Part shown: in pieces, positions 9,708 to 18,597 of the stretch | Layout of the letters: each line of letters begins with the position of its first letter | Position numbering within the stretch: position 1 is the first letter of the stretch | From: CAZSSH01 sp964609825 | Lineage (GTDB): Bacteria > Verrucomicrobiota > Lentisphaeria > Victivallales > Victivallaceae | DNA: 64,000 bases | Direction: 5' to 3' | Assembly (NCBI GenBank): GCA_964609825.1 | Contig: CAZSSH010000002.1 | Coordinates: forward strand, 62,001-126,000 | Notes under the pieces: model-generated | Told to the model about the DNA's origin: nothing | The model's database searches: none | What the model saw: the letters and a program-made list of their open reading frames with translations, nothing else | Program-made: the position numbers and the translations under genes

Positions 9708-11530
9708 ATCGCGGATTCTTTGGTTTCGGTCAAGGTTTTATTGACCGCCGCCATGCTTGCCATGGCATAAATCAGCAGCAACAACATACCGGCGACCAAA
9801 AGATAACTGTTGCCCAAGACATACATAAGCGCCGCCGCCGTGAGATACTTGGCGGCACGGCAGTCAAGCCGCCAAAACCAAACAACCGCCCCCGTCAGCA
9901 ATACCGTGCCCAAAAGATCCCAAGCAGTGAAATCGCCGTTGCGCCACAGTAAGCGGTAAGGCGCGTTGCAATAAAAATCGTATTTCCCCCACGTGATGTT
10001 GGGAATCACCAAAATCAACCCCGCAAAAAACAACAAAGACGCAATCCGCTCTTTGACTTCATCGCGCCACACCGCCGCCATGGCGAGGAAAAACGCCGGA
10101 TACGAGGTCATGATAAAACGCACCGGGTCGTCGGTCCCGTGACTGTAGGCAAAAAAGAATAGGATGACCGGGATCGCCCACAAGCATAAAATCAGCTTCA
10201 ATACCCGGTCGCGCATGGCGAAAAGCGCCAGCAAACCAAAGATCCAGACCAAAAGATTGACATTGCCGTAATAAGCGCTGTTTAGTTCGACAAATACCCA
10301 ACTCAAATAGGTGTGCGCTCCGTTGGCATAATTGGTGTAGGAAAATTGCAGCGGATTGCCGAAAAATTTGCCGTTGACCCAAAATTGCGGCAAAAATCCG
10401 AGCAAAAAAGCAACCGCTCCGACCGTCAGCGCCCCCCACAACTTTTGACGGTACGTCGGCCGATAAAACCAGACCAGAGCGGCAATCGCCGGGACAAATA
10501 AAATATTGTTGATCCGAAGCATGCAAGCATAAGCAAAAACAGCCGCCGCCAGAGCCGTTGTCAGGTACGACACCCGGCCGTAGAGCAAAATCACCATTAC
10601 CGACAACACGCAGAAAGTCGACGGAGCATCGCTCATCGCCGTAAAGCCGCAGCCGATCAGCGTCACATAATGGCGAAACGAAAAACTCCAGTCGGGATAA
10701 TTGAAAAACGAGCAAAAAACCTTGTTGACGAAATCCGGCCGGTGGTGAAACACAAACGGAAGTACCGCCCATGCCAGCATCGCCGCCAAACAGCGCTTGT
10801 CGGACAAACCCAGCTTGCGGCCGATTAGAAACCCGAGCAACAAACACCCCGGAGCAATAACAAATCCCTCAAAATAAGATACTTGAATAAAGATATCATT
10901 AAGATTCCCCGTTCCACGCAGCCATTCAAACGGCCAATAGAGCAAACTTGTCCCCACTGTAAAATGCATGGGCGTTGAGTAGTCGCCGGTTAAAAATGAA
11001 GTCAGATTGTGATAATAGCCGATCTCGTCGGCGGGAGAGGTGATAATATTTTGCGCCCGGTTGACGAGCCACAAAAGCCCGGTCTGGCGCACCAATACCG
11101 GGATCGCGGCCAACGCCAGCCACGTATAAGGCTCAATTTTGGGATACTTGGCGCGCTGCACCCAAACGACAATTGCCATCGCCAACAATCCGGCAAATAC
11201 CGTCAAGAGCATATAACGCCACGGCTCCACCACATTTTCCTGCCGGAATTTTCCTGCCGATGTCACCATTGTGTCGCGATTGACATAGGCGCTCTCACCG
11301 TTGGGCAACTTGACCGCCTCAAAGCGGTTGTAGCGGGCCAGAGGGTGACGCGAAACAAACTGGAGCGCTTCTCCGGTCTTCTCCAGCGCGGTCAATTGAT
11401 TGGTAACGCCAAGCACCGGTGAAGCAAAGTCGGGCCGGGCAAACACCGGCGTCCCGGGCTCAATCTCGATGGTTGCCGCCGACAGCGTAAATGCGCAAAA
11501 AAAGCCGAGCAACACAAAACAATATTTCAT
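9704..11530 (-). CDS. Polytopic membrane protein with N-terminal SH3-like domain
   Basis: A 608-aa protein starting 'MKYCFVLLGFFCAFTLSAA', a clear signal peptide. A short SH3-like segment follows (about residues 20-90: 'PGTPVFARPDFASPVLGV'), then roughly ten or more hydrophobic spans. The layout recalls Dol-P-Man/ArnT-type glycosyltransferases (GT-C fold), with an acidic pair in the first external loop ('SPADEIGYYHN'), but I do not recognise a specific family. Its ATG overlaps the NAD kinase stop (ATGA), so it is co-transcribed with it. Its 3' end overlaps nadE tail to tail by 4 bp. Function in envelope glycan building is plausible but inferred. Confidence 0.6.
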   Translation of the reverse strand: MKYCFVLLGFFCAFTLSAATIEIEPGTPVFARPDFASPVLGVTNQLTALEKTGEALQFVSRHPLARYNRFEAVKLPNGESAYVNRDTMVTSAGKFRQENVVEPWRYMLLTVFAGLLAMAIVVWVQRAKYPKIEPYTWLALAAIPVLVRQTGLLWLVNRAQNIITSPADEIGYYHNLTSFLTGDYSTPMHFTVGTSLLYWPFEWLRGTGNLNDIFIQVSYFEGFVIAPGCLLLGFLIGRKLGLSDKRCLAAMLAWAVLPFVFHHRPDFVNKVFCSFFNYPDWSFSFRHYVTLIGCGFTAMSDAPSTFCVLSVMVILLYGRVSYLTTALAAAVFAYACMLRINNILFVPAIAALVWFYRPTYRQKLWGALTVGAVAFLLGFLPQFWVNGKFFGNPLQFSYTNYANGAHTYLSWVFVELNSAYYGNVNLLVWIFGLLALFAMRDRVLKLILCLWAIPVILFFFAYSHGTDDPVRFIMTSYPAFFLAMAAVWRDEVKERIASLLFFAGLILVIPNITWGKYDFYCNAPYRLLWRNGDFTAWDLLGTVLLTGAVVWFWRLDCRAAKYLTAAALMYVLGNSYLLVAGMLLLLIYAMASMAAVNKTLTETKESAI

Positions 11531-12273
11531 TTGAGCACCATGCAGTAGTTGAGCCGGTCGGTATGCCGCAGCATCCGGCAAAGGTCACACATAAAATTGT
11601 CAAGGTTGTAAATGAGCGCCACCTGGTCGGACTGCCGGAGCTCGACCACATCCCCCTCGCCGACAAAAATCTGCTTGGGGTCATTGTCGGCGACGAGTAC
11701 GCCCGGCCCGCGGAAAATTTCGATGCGGACCAGTGATTTCTCCGACAATACCAAGTGGTTGACCTCCTCGGTGGAGTTGCTGAAAGCCAAGCCGACGCCA
11801 ACCCGGAACAAACTGTGGGTGATGCTCCGGTAATAGGCGGTGCTCCCATGCACGCTCGCCAAACCGACGCCGTCGCCGACCACCGAGTTGGCATAAAGTT
11901 TATCGTCAATATACACCCGGTACCGGAGGGCGCTCGAGCGCTCCGAATTATGCAAAAAACAGTCATTGACCCCATAAATGACTTGATCGCCGCAGCGCCC
12001 GACGATTTTGGGCAGCCGAAACAAGCGCCGGTGATCAACAAAATCGGCCAGCTGGGCTTGATAGCTGTGTTTGTTGCACAAGGGCGCGGTGCGCGAATCG
12101 CGGATCGGCAGTTTGGGGACTCCCGGGTATTCGCGCTCGGCTCCCAGCATTGCGCCGTCGCCGCCGTGACAAATCACCAACTCAAAGTCATTTTCCACCA
12201 CTTCCAAACCGTACTCGGGGAGCAACGGCTTGATGTCGTCGAGGTTCTTTCCGACCAATTTAGTGCGCATCAT
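11527..12273 (-). CDS. nadK: NAD kinase family protein
   Basis: A 248-aa protein phosphorylating NAD+ to NADP+. It shows the diagnostic 'CHGGDGAML' (GGDG) motif and later 'GDGVGLASVHGSTAYYRS', the counterpart of the family's GDG...TPxGSTAY block; here VH replaces TP. Length is a little short for the family (usually 280-300). The start is placed at 12273, one base after the methyltransferase stop, with AAGGA about ten bases upstream. It overlaps the downstream membrane-protein gene by ATGA. The weaker match in the second motif leaves some doubt about catalytic rate, not about family. Confidence 0.8.
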   Translation of the reverse strand: MMRTKLVGKNLDDIKPLLPEYGLEVVENDFELVICHGGDGAMLGAEREYPGVPKLPIRDSRTAPLCNKHSYQAQLADFVDHRRLFRLPKIVGRCGDQVIYGVNDCFLHNSERSSALRYRVYIDDKLYANSVVGDGVGLASVHGSTAYYRSITHSLFRVGVGLAFSNSTEEVNHLVLSEKSLVRIEIFRGPGVLVADNDPKQIFVGEGDVVELRQSDQVALIYNLDNFMCDLCRMLRHTDRLNYCMVLK

Positions 12274-12274
12274 T

Positions 12275-12733
12275 TTAAAATCCTTTTTTAGCAATGACGG
12301 CGTAAATCACCGCCGCCGCCGCGTTGCTGACATTAATCGACGCTTTTTCGCCCGCCATCGGCAGACTGACCACCCCGTCCAGCAACGGCAAACCGGCCGG
12401 GTCCACTCCCAACGCCTCGTTGCCAAAGACCAGCGCCAGCGGAAACTCATAACTCATCTCCCACGCCGGCATCCCGCCCGGCTCGGCGGCCAATATTTGG
12501 CGGTACCCCTCGCTGCGGAGCAGCTTGACCGCTTCCGCCAAATCGGCGACCTGACGGCAGGGCACCAGTTTATCGGCCCCCATCGCGGTTTTTTCGAGCT
12601 TAGGGTGCGGCGGCGACGGCGTATAGCCGCAGGCGATGATTTCGGCGGCGCCCACGGCCTCGGCCAAACGGTAAATATTGCCGGTGTTGTGAGCGCTGCG
12701 CAGATGGTCCAATACAATGCAAATCTTATTCAT
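12275..12733 (-). CDS. SpoU/TrmH-family RNA 2'-O-methyltransferase
   Basis: A 152-aa SPOUT-class enzyme that would methylate ribose 2'-OH in tRNA or rRNA using S-adenosylmethionine. All three family motifs are visible: motif 1 'RSAHNTGNIYR', motif 2 'LVFGNEALGVD' and motif 3 'LPMAGEKASINVSNAAAAVI'. The short length, lacking an N-terminal RNA-binding extension, resembles TrmL-like minimal members. The start at 12733 (MNKICIVLDHLRS) fits the family; an upstream in-frame extension of nine residues is unlikely. It is the first gene of a three-gene minus-strand unit with NAD kinase. Exact target RNA is unknown. Confidence 0.88.
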   Translation of the reverse strand: MNKICIVLDHLRSAHNTGNIYRLAEAVGAAEIIACGYTPSPPHPKLEKTAMGADKLVPCRQVADLAEAVKLLRSEGYRQILAAEPGGMPAWEMSYEFPLALVFGNEALGVDPAGLPLLDGVVSLPMAGEKASINVSNAAAAVIYAVIAKKGF

Positions 12734-12777
12734 ACCACATAAATTATATCTTTTTGGCAAATTTGCAAATTAATGTG

Positions 12778-12806
12778 TTGATAAAATCGGGAAATAAGGC
12801 TATATT
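12778..12806 (+). promoter_or_regulatory. Sigma70-type promoter of lpxA
   Basis: TTGATA at 12778-12783 and TATATT at 12801-12806 with an ideal 17-bp spacer, 35 bp ahead of the lpxA start. Confidence 0.65.
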
Positions 12807-12840
12807 ATAAAAATTATTGATTTATCATTACGAGGTAATT

Positions 12841-13644
12841 ATGCCCAAAATTCATCCCAGCGCCGTAGTCTCTCCGGGTGCCGTCCTTGACGACAGCGTC
12901 GAGGTCGGACCGTTGTGTTATGTCGGACCCCATGTCACCATCGGGGCCAATACCAAATTGATCGCCCAGTGCCACATCGACGGGCACACCACGCTGGGAA
13001 GCGGCAATACCGTGTTTCCGTTTGCCAGTTTGGGTCAGGTCGCACAGGATCACGGCGTGGTGCCGGGCAGCGTCTCTTATCTCAAGATCGGCAATGACAA
13101 CGTGTTTCGCGAAGGGTGCACCGTCCACTTGGGCACCAAGCCCGACACCGAGACGGTGATCGGCAACCACTGCATGTTTATGAACTCCACCCACGTCGCC
13201 CACAATTGCAAAATCGGCAACAACGTGATTTTTGTCGGCTTCTCCGGCACCGCCGGTTACTGCGAAGTCATGGACAATGTTTTGTTATCCGCACTCTCGG
13301 GGATGCACCAGTTTTGCCGGATCGGCCGGTTGGCGATTATCTCCGGCGGCTCGGTGTTCTCGCAGGACGTCCCCCCGTTTATGATGGCCGAGGGACGCAA
13401 CGGCGGTGTCAAGATGATCAACAAAATCGGTTTGATGCGCAACGGCTTCAGCGCCGAAACCGTCAATGTGATCAAGCACATCCACCGCATTTACTACCGC
13501 AGCGGTCTGATTGCGCCCAACGCGCTCGAAAAGATCAAGACCGAGCTTCCGCAGATCCCGGAAGTTTTGGAGTTCATCCAATTTTGCGAGTCGAGCAAGC
13601 GCGGGGTATTGGCCGCCCGGCTTGACAGCAACCACCGAAGCTAA
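12841..13644 (+). CDS. lpxA: Acyl-ACP--UDP-N-acetylglucosamine O-acyltransferase
   Basis: A 267-aa left-handed beta-helix enzyme for the first step of lipid A synthesis, 3-O-acylation of UDP-GlcNAc. The hexapeptide-repeat region runs from 'IHPSAVVSPGAVLDDSVEVG' to about residue 180. The catalytic His is the first in 'NSTHVAHNCKIGNN'. The C-terminal helical part includes 'INKIGLMRNGFS', the counterpart of the usual GLKRRGF block. Length is very close to E. coli LpxA. The start at 12841 has GAGG nine bases upstream. It shows that the host has an outer membrane with lipid A or a related lipid. gpmI follows after 39 bp. Confidence 0.93.
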   Translation: MPKIHPSAVVSPGAVLDDSVEVGPLCYVGPHVTIGANTKLIAQCHIDGHTTLGSGNTVFPFASLGQVAQDHGVVPGSVSYLKIGNDNVFREGCTVHLGTKPDTETVIGNHCMFMNSTHVAHNCKIGNNVIFVGFSGTAGYCEVMDNVLLSALSGMHQFCRIGRLAIISGGSVFSQDVPPFMMAEGRNGGVKMINKIGLMRNGFSAETVNVIKHIHRIYYRSGLIAPNALEKIKTELPQIPEVLEFIQFCESSKRGVLAARLDSNHRS

Positions 13645-13683
13645 AAAACAACCAATTTTTACATACTCTAGGAAAACGATAAA

Positions 13684-15336
13684 ATGCTTAAATCTTTGGA
13701 AAAGAACCCCAATTTCACCCCCCGCCGCGGCCCTCTGGTCCTGGCGATTTTGGACGGCGTCGGCTTCGGCAAATACGCGGACGGCGATGCGGTAAAGCAA
13801 GCCAATATACCGGTATTTAACTCCCTTTTGGCCAACTCACCGGCCACCAAGCTCAAAGCCCACGGCACCGCCGTCGGGATGCCCTCCGACGCCGACATGG
13901 GCAACAGCGAAGTCGGGCACAACGCCATCGGCTCCGGCCGCGTCTTTGCACAGGGCGCCAAGCTGGTCGAGGATGCGATCACCAGCAAAAAACTTTTCGC
14001 CGGCGACAGCTGGCTCAAGCTTGTCAACAATGTCAAGTCGCACAACTCGACCTTGCATTTTATCGGTCTCTTGTCCGACGGCAATGTGCACAGCAACATC
14101 AGCCACCTCAAAGCGATGATCACCGAGGCCCGTCTGGCCGGAGTAAAAAAAATCCGTGTCCACGCCTTGTTGGACGGCCGTGACGTGCCCGAGACTTCGG
14201 CCTTGGAGTACATTGTACCCTTTGAACAATTTTTGGCGGAGGAAAACAAGCACGGCGTCGATTTCCGCATCGCTTCGGGCGGCGGGCGCATGGTCATCAC
14301 CATGGACCGCTACGGAGCCAACTGGGACATGGTCCGCAAGGGCTGGGACATCCACGTCCGCGGCAACGGCGACTTTTACCAAGACGCCAAAACCGCGATT
14401 GAGGATTTGCGCAAAAAATCCGGCGCGATCGATCAGGACCTCCCGCCTTTCGTCATCTCCGACGACGGCAAAACCCCGGTCGGCGCCATTAAGGACAACG
14501 ACTCGGTGATTTACTTCAACTTCCGCGGCGACCGCGCTTTGGAGATGACTTCCGCCTTTGAAGACGACAACTTCACCCATTTTGACCGCGGCATCCGCCC
14601 CAAAGTCATGTACGCCGGGATGATGGAGTACGACGGTGACCTGCACGCGCCCAAGATTTATCTCGTGAACCCGCCGGAAATCGACCGTACCATGGGCGAA
14701 TACCTCTGTGCCAGCAAGGTTCACCAGCTCGCCATCAGCGAAACTCAAAAATTCGGTCACGTCACTTATTTCTTTAACGGCAACCGCTCGGGCAAATTCA
14801 ACGACACCTTGGAGGACTACATCGAGATCCGCTCCGACATCGTACCCTTTGAGCAGCGCCCGTGGATGAAGTGCGCCGAAATCACCGACAAGGTCGTGGA
14901 GGCCATCGGCTCCGGCAAATACCAGATGATCCGCCTCAACTACGCCAACGGCGACATGGTCGGCCATACCGGCAATTTTGAGGCGGTTTTGGTCGCGATG
15001 GGGGCCTTGGATTTGTGCCTTGCCCGCCTCAAAGCGGCGATCGACAAAGCGGGCGGGATTTTGGTGATCAGCGCCGACCACGGCAATGCCGACGACATGC
15101 TCGAGCATGATAAAAAAGGCAATGTCCTCAAGGACGAAAACGGCGTCCCGGCGCGCAAAACCAGCCACTCGCTGAACCCCGTGCCGTGTATCATTTATGA
15201 TCCCGAGAGCAAGCACGAGTACAGCAAGACGCTCAAGGAAGGCCTCGGCATCAGCTCGCTGGCCGCAACCTGCATCGAGCTCTTGGGCTACAAAGCGCCG
15301 TCCGAGTACGATCAAAGCGTACTTTACTTTAACTAA
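13684..15336 (+). CDS. gpmI: 2,3-bisphosphoglycerate-independent phosphoglycerate mutase
   Basis: A 550-aa metal-dependent enzyme interconverting 3- and 2-phosphoglycerate in glycolysis. The alkaline-phosphatase-like metal site starts at 'LAILDGVG', and the catalytic Ser lies in 'ADMGNSEVGHNAIGSGR'. 'SADHGNADDML' near the C-terminus supplies the second metal site, and the 'HALLDGRDVPE' block is also typical. It is some 40 residues longer than the usual 510. The extra length comes partly from the N-terminus and an insert around 'ENGVPARKTSHSLNPVPC'. It lies between lpxA and an oxidoreductase gene on the same strand, with 12 bp to the latter. Confidence 0.95.
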   Translation: MLKSLEKNPNFTPRRGPLVLAILDGVGFGKYADGDAVKQANIPVFNSLLANSPATKLKAHGTAVGMPSDADMGNSEVGHNAIGSGRVFAQGAKLVEDAITSKKLFAGDSWLKLVNNVKSHNSTLHFIGLLSDGNVHSNISHLKAMITEARLAGVKKIRVHALLDGRDVPETSALEYIVPFEQFLAEENKHGVDFRIASGGGRMVITMDRYGANWDMVRKGWDIHVRGNGDFYQDAKTAIEDLRKKSGAIDQDLPPFVISDDGKTPVGAIKDNDSVIYFNFRGDRALEMTSAFEDDNFTHFDRGIRPKVMYAGMMEYDGDLHAPKIYLVNPPEIDRTMGEYLCASKVHQLAISETQKFGHVTYFFNGNRSGKFNDTLEDYIEIRSDIVPFEQRPWMKCAEITDKVVEAIGSGKYQMIRLNYANGDMVGHTGNFEAVLVAMGALDLCLARLKAAIDKAGGILVISADHGNADDMLEHDKKGNVLKDENGVPARKTSHSLNPVPCIIYDPESKHEYSKTLKEGLGISSLAATCIELLGYKAPSEYDQSVLYFN

Positions 15337-15347
15337 GGGCGTGAATC

Positions 15348-16559
15348 ATGGTCAATGTGGCAATCATCGGGATCTCCGGCTTCGGCGCGGTGCATTACCG
15401 CGACTTGGAGCGCTACTACCAGCGCAAGCTTTTTAACATCATTGGCGCGGTGGTGATCAATCAGGATCAGGAAAAAGAGAAGTGCGATTTTTTAAAGAGC
15501 ATCGGCTGCCGGATTTTTACCGACTACAAGCAAATGCTTGCCGAGCTCAAGGGTAAGATCGACCTTTGCTTTATCCCCACCGGCATCGCCATGCACAAAG
15601 AGATGAGTATCGCGGCGATGGCGGCAAATGCCAATGTTTATCTGGAGAAGCCGGTGGCGGCAACTATTCAGGAAGCGCGTGACATCATGGCGGCCGAGCG
15701 TCAATATGATCGCTTTTGCGCCATCGGCTACCAGACGATGTACCAGCCCGAAACCTTTAAGATCAAGCAGTTGCTGCTTGCGGGAGCCATCGGCAAAGTC
15801 AAGACGATCAAGTGCTACGCCATCTGGCCGCGCAGCGCCAATTATTATGCGCGCAACAATTGGGCGGGCCGCTTGTCGGTCAACGGCCAACTGGTGCTCG
15901 ACAGCCCGTTTAACAACGCGATGGCGCATTATCTTAATTTGCCCTGTTTTTGGGCCGGACAGAGTTTTGACCGGGCGGGCGAGCTGACTACCGTACAAGC
16001 CGGTCTCTTCCGCGCCAACCCGATCCAGAGTCCGGACACGGCGTGGATCAAAGCCGAAACCGCGGGCGGCATCGACATTTTGTTTTACGTGACTCATTGC
16101 GACAGCCGCTGCGACGGGCCTTATACCATCATCGAGGGGGAAACCGGGTACATTGAGAATACCCAGCGCCGGACGGTGGTGCGCCGCCTCAACGGCGAAG
16201 TCATTGAGAGCTTTGACTCCACCCCCGACGAGCTGGTGCGCGACAACATCATGGATATGTTGCTGAAGCGCCTCGCCGATCCCAAACAATTCTTTTGCTC
16301 CGTCGAGATGGCCTCAGTGCAAACGTTGATCAACAACGGCGCCTACGAGTCATGCCCGGTGACCCCGGTGCCGGAAGAGGTGATTGTCATTCGTAAAGAT
16401 CAGGATGGGAGCGATATCACCTTGATCCGCGAAATTGATCAAACGATCAACCGCGCCTTTGCGGCGAGCCGCCTCCCGGACGCCAACGACCGCGACTGGA
16501 TTGTCAACGGCAAAGTCGTCGACATGCGCAATTACCAAAACTTTGAGCTCAAGTTTTGA
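15348..16559 (+). CDS. Gfo/Idh/MocA-family oxidoreductase
   Basis: A 403-aa protein. The N-terminal Rossmann fold has the dinucleotide motif 'VAIIGISGFGAVHY', and 'YLEKPVAATIQEA' contains the conserved EKP Lys of this family. The C-terminal alpha/beta domain follows. Members oxidise or reduce sugars and inositols with NAD(P), or open glycosidic bonds through redox steps. It follows gpmI by 12 bp and ends at a strong bidirectional terminator. With the nearby glycan-degrading genes it may act on a released sugar; the substrate is not readable. Confidence 0.88.
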   Translation: MVNVAIIGISGFGAVHYRDLERYYQRKLFNIIGAVVINQDQEKEKCDFLKSIGCRIFTDYKQMLAELKGKIDLCFIPTGIAMHKEMSIAAMAANANVYLEKPVAATIQEARDIMAAERQYDRFCAIGYQTMYQPETFKIKQLLLAGAIGKVKTIKCYAIWPRSANYYARNNWAGRLSVNGQLVLDSPFNNAMAHYLNLPCFWAGQSFDRAGELTTVQAGLFRANPIQSPDTAWIKAETAGGIDILFYVTHCDSRCDGPYTIIEGETGYIENTQRRTVVRRLNGEVIESFDSTPDELVRDNIMDMLLKRLADPKQFFCSVEMASVQTLINNGAYESCPVTPVPEEVIVIRKDQDGSDITLIREIDQTINRAFAASRLPDANDRDWIVNGKVVDMRNYQNFELKF

Positions 16560-16572
16560 CGCATTAATGACA

Positions 16573-16604
16573 AACGGCCGGGAAATTTCCCGGCCGTTTT
16601 TTTT
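16573..16604. terminator. Bidirectional Rho-independent terminator
   Basis: Perfect GC-rich stem AACGGCCGGGAAA/TTTCCCGGCCGTT with T-runs on both strands. It sits between two convergent genes and probably serves both. Confidence 0.9.
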
Positions 16605-16612
16605 GAAGTCAA

Positions 16613-17671
16613 TCAGCGGCGGGCGTATTTTTCAAAATACTCATTGTACCTTAAGCACGCATCAACCGGCAAATCAGGCGGCAGATGGTTGCCGCTCGCA
16701 AACACAAAACCGGGGTAAGATTTGCCGAATTCAAGGATCGAGCGCACTTGTTTCTCCAACTCGGCGGGTTCGGCATATTGGACAACCCGGCAATCCATGC
16801 CGCCTGCCATCGCGCAACGTTGACCGTGCCGCCGCGCAAATTCGCGGATGTCGGAGGTGGGCTCCATTACCAGCATGTCGATCCCCAAATTGACGAAATC
16901 ATCAAAAAAGACGTCAATGGTGCCGTCGGAGGTAAAAATCACTTTTTTGCCCGCCGCTTTCACCGGTGCGATTAATTGTTTGAGATAAGGGAAAATATAT
17001 TGCCGGTACCACTCCGGGTGGGTCACCGGCCCCTCGGTCCAGCAGAGATCGTCATGCACCATCATCACCGGGATATCGGTCTTGGCATAGGCGTCAAAAA
17101 ATTGCCGTACCCACTGGTAATAACCGTCAATCACTTTGCCGAACTCCTTGGGGTACATCCCGAGCAGCAAAAGCAACATCTCAAATCCGTAAATTTCGAT
17201 CAGGCCTGAGAACATCGAGATATACACCCCGCTCATCCGCGCCGGATAAGCCGAGTGCGCCAGCTCCTTTTGATAATGTTCCTCAAAACGATGAATCAAC
17301 TCGGCTTGGGCAAATTCGCCGTATTCCCGGCACGGATCCAGCGCCAGCGCCTCCTCCAGCGTGGCAAACGGGCAAGAAATTTGATCATTGAAATCGCTGC
17401 CATCGGCCAAATACGCCGCATGCCCCATGTCGGTCACCCGGCCGCCGTGCTCGCGCAAAAAGTTTTTATGCACGAGCACCGACCAGACAAACCCGTAATC
17501 CCACTTCTCAAAAAACTTTGCTTGCGCCAGGGGGCGCAGCGTTTCGTCGGCAGTATTAACCCCGGTCACTTTTTGCAGCAGCGGCCAGTGACACTCGACC
17601 GAATACTCGGTGCGGGGAATCTTGGCCGGGGCGGTCAACGACAATGCTTGCATCAACTCTGATTTTGCCAT
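16613..17671 (-). CDS. Uroporphyrinogen decarboxylase-like (UroD/MtaA superfamily) protein
   Basis: A 352-aa TIM-barrel protein of the URO-D superfamily, which includes corrinoid methyltransferases and many uncharacterised members abundant in Lentisphaerota. Visible features include 'MMVHDDLCWTEGPVTHPEWY', 'KKVIFTSDGTIDVFFDDFV', 'MAGGMDCRV' and 'FVFASGNHLPPDLPVD', in the order usual for this group. It lacks the N-terminal Arg-rich substrate motif expected of true HemE, so haem synthesis is unlikely. AGGAG lies six bases before the start at 17671. It is divergent from an AraC-type regulator, which suggests regulation by it and a role in catabolism of a sugar or methylated compound. Confidence 0.75.
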   Translation of the reverse strand: MAKSELMQALSLTAPAKIPRTEYSVECHWPLLQKVTGVNTADETLRPLAQAKFFEKWDYGFVWSVLVHKNFLREHGGRVTDMGHAAYLADGSDFNDQISCPFATLEEALALDPCREYGEFAQAELIHRFEEHYQKELAHSAYPARMSGVYISMFSGLIEIYGFEMLLLLLGMYPKEFGKVIDGYYQWVRQFFDAYAKTDIPVMMVHDDLCWTEGPVTHPEWYRQYIFPYLKQLIAPVKAAGKKVIFTSDGTIDVFFDDFVNLGIDMLVMEPTSDIREFARRHGQRCAMAGGMDCRVVQYAEPAELEKQVRSILEFGKSYPGFVFASGNHLPPDLPVDACLRYNEYFEKYARR

Positions 17672-17713
17672 AATTGCTCCTGTATGATTGCGTTAATTTT
17701 AATCCTAATATAC

Positions 17714-17741
17714 TTGACATTGGGCAAAAGGAGTATATATT
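17714..17741 (+). promoter_or_regulatory. Promoter of the AraC-family regulator
   Basis: Perfect TTGACA at 17714-17719, a 16-bp spacer, then TATATT at 17736-17741. It lies in the 105-bp divergent region shared with the UroD-like gene, so both genes may be controlled here. Confidence 0.65.
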
Positions 17742-17776
17742 GTCTTGAGTATTTCATGTATTTTTTACAGGTTAAT

Positions 17777-18595
17777 ATGATTTTAAACGATTATTTGATC
17801 CCGCCTTACTCGCATCTCAGCATGCAAATTTTGGCAGGAAACCGCAAAATATACCCGCAAACATGGGGAGGAAGGGGAATCTTGGATCATTTTTCAAGAT
17901 TGTACTTTTTACATGACGGAGCGGGCACGGTCGCATTGCCGGGGGAAACCGTGCACCTGCGGCCGGGGCGGCTTTTTTTGATCCCCGAGCTGACCCGGGC
18001 CAATTATACCGCCGACGGCCCGCTGGATTTATGCTGGGTTCACTTCCGGGCCGAATTTTTTGCCGGATTGAGCATGTTTCACTTTTATACGCCGCCGCGT
18101 GTCATCATTGCGCCGCCGGACGCGGCCGGGCTCTTTGACCGGCTGCTGGACCGTCTGGATGACCCCGCACCGCGCGATATGGCAATCAAGTATGCGGCAC
18201 TCTTGGAGTTGCTGAGCGGCTTTTTGCCCCCCGGTCACCACCCGGCGCTGCTGCCGCCGGAGGCTGAATTGCGTGAATTTGAGGCGGTATTGTCCGAGCT
18301 CAGCACGCACCCGGAGCGCCCCTTTGACCTGAAAATGCTGGCGGCCAAAGTCCATTTGCACCCGACTTATTTCTCCAACCGCTTCAAAGCAATTTTCGGT
18401 CTCTCGCCGTTGCAGTTTCAGATCAAGTGCCGGATGACCAAAGCCCAGCAATTGTTGGCGGCCAGCGAGCTCACGCTGGCCGAAATCGCTGAAGTTTGCG
18501 GCTACCGCGATGCGTTTTTCTTTGCTAAAACGGTCAAAAAGTACTTTGGCACCCCGCCGGGGTTGTTGCGCCGCGAGCTTCGCCGCTTTTCTTGA
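17777..18595 (+). CDS. AraC-family transcriptional regulator
   Basis: A 272-aa regulator. The N-terminal cupin-like sensor (about residues 10-130, 'GETVHLRPGRLFLIPELTRA') would bind a small ligand, often a sugar. The C-terminal double helix-turn-helix begins near 'HPERPFDLKMLAAKVHLHPT' and includes 'ELTLAEIAEVCGYRDAFFFA'. The frame extends 31 codons upstream, but that part covers the promoter, so I use the ATG at 17777. It is divergent from the UroD-like gene and likely controls it. Its 3' end faces the arsenite transporter gene two bases away; the two are unrelated. Confidence 0.88.
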   Translation: MILNDYLIPPYSHLSMQILAGNRKIYPQTWGGRGILDHFSRLYFLHDGAGTVALPGETVHLRPGRLFLIPELTRANYTADGPLDLCWVHFRAEFFAGLSMFHFYTPPRVIIAPPDAAGLFDRLLDRLDDPAPRDMAIKYAALLELLSGFLPPGHHPALLPPEAELREFEAVLSELSTHPERPFDLKMLAAKVHLHPTYFSNRFKAIFGLSPLQFQIKCRMTKAQQLLAASELTLAEIAEVCGYRDAFFFAKTVKKYFGTPPGLLRRELRRFS

Positions 18596-18597
18596 AT

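Noticed and set aside
13837..15315. A 492-codon minus-strand frame opposite gpmI
   Set aside because: Shadow of a GC-rich real gene; the plus strand has all gpmI motifs. Similar long antisense frames opposite other backbone genes were dropped for the same reason.
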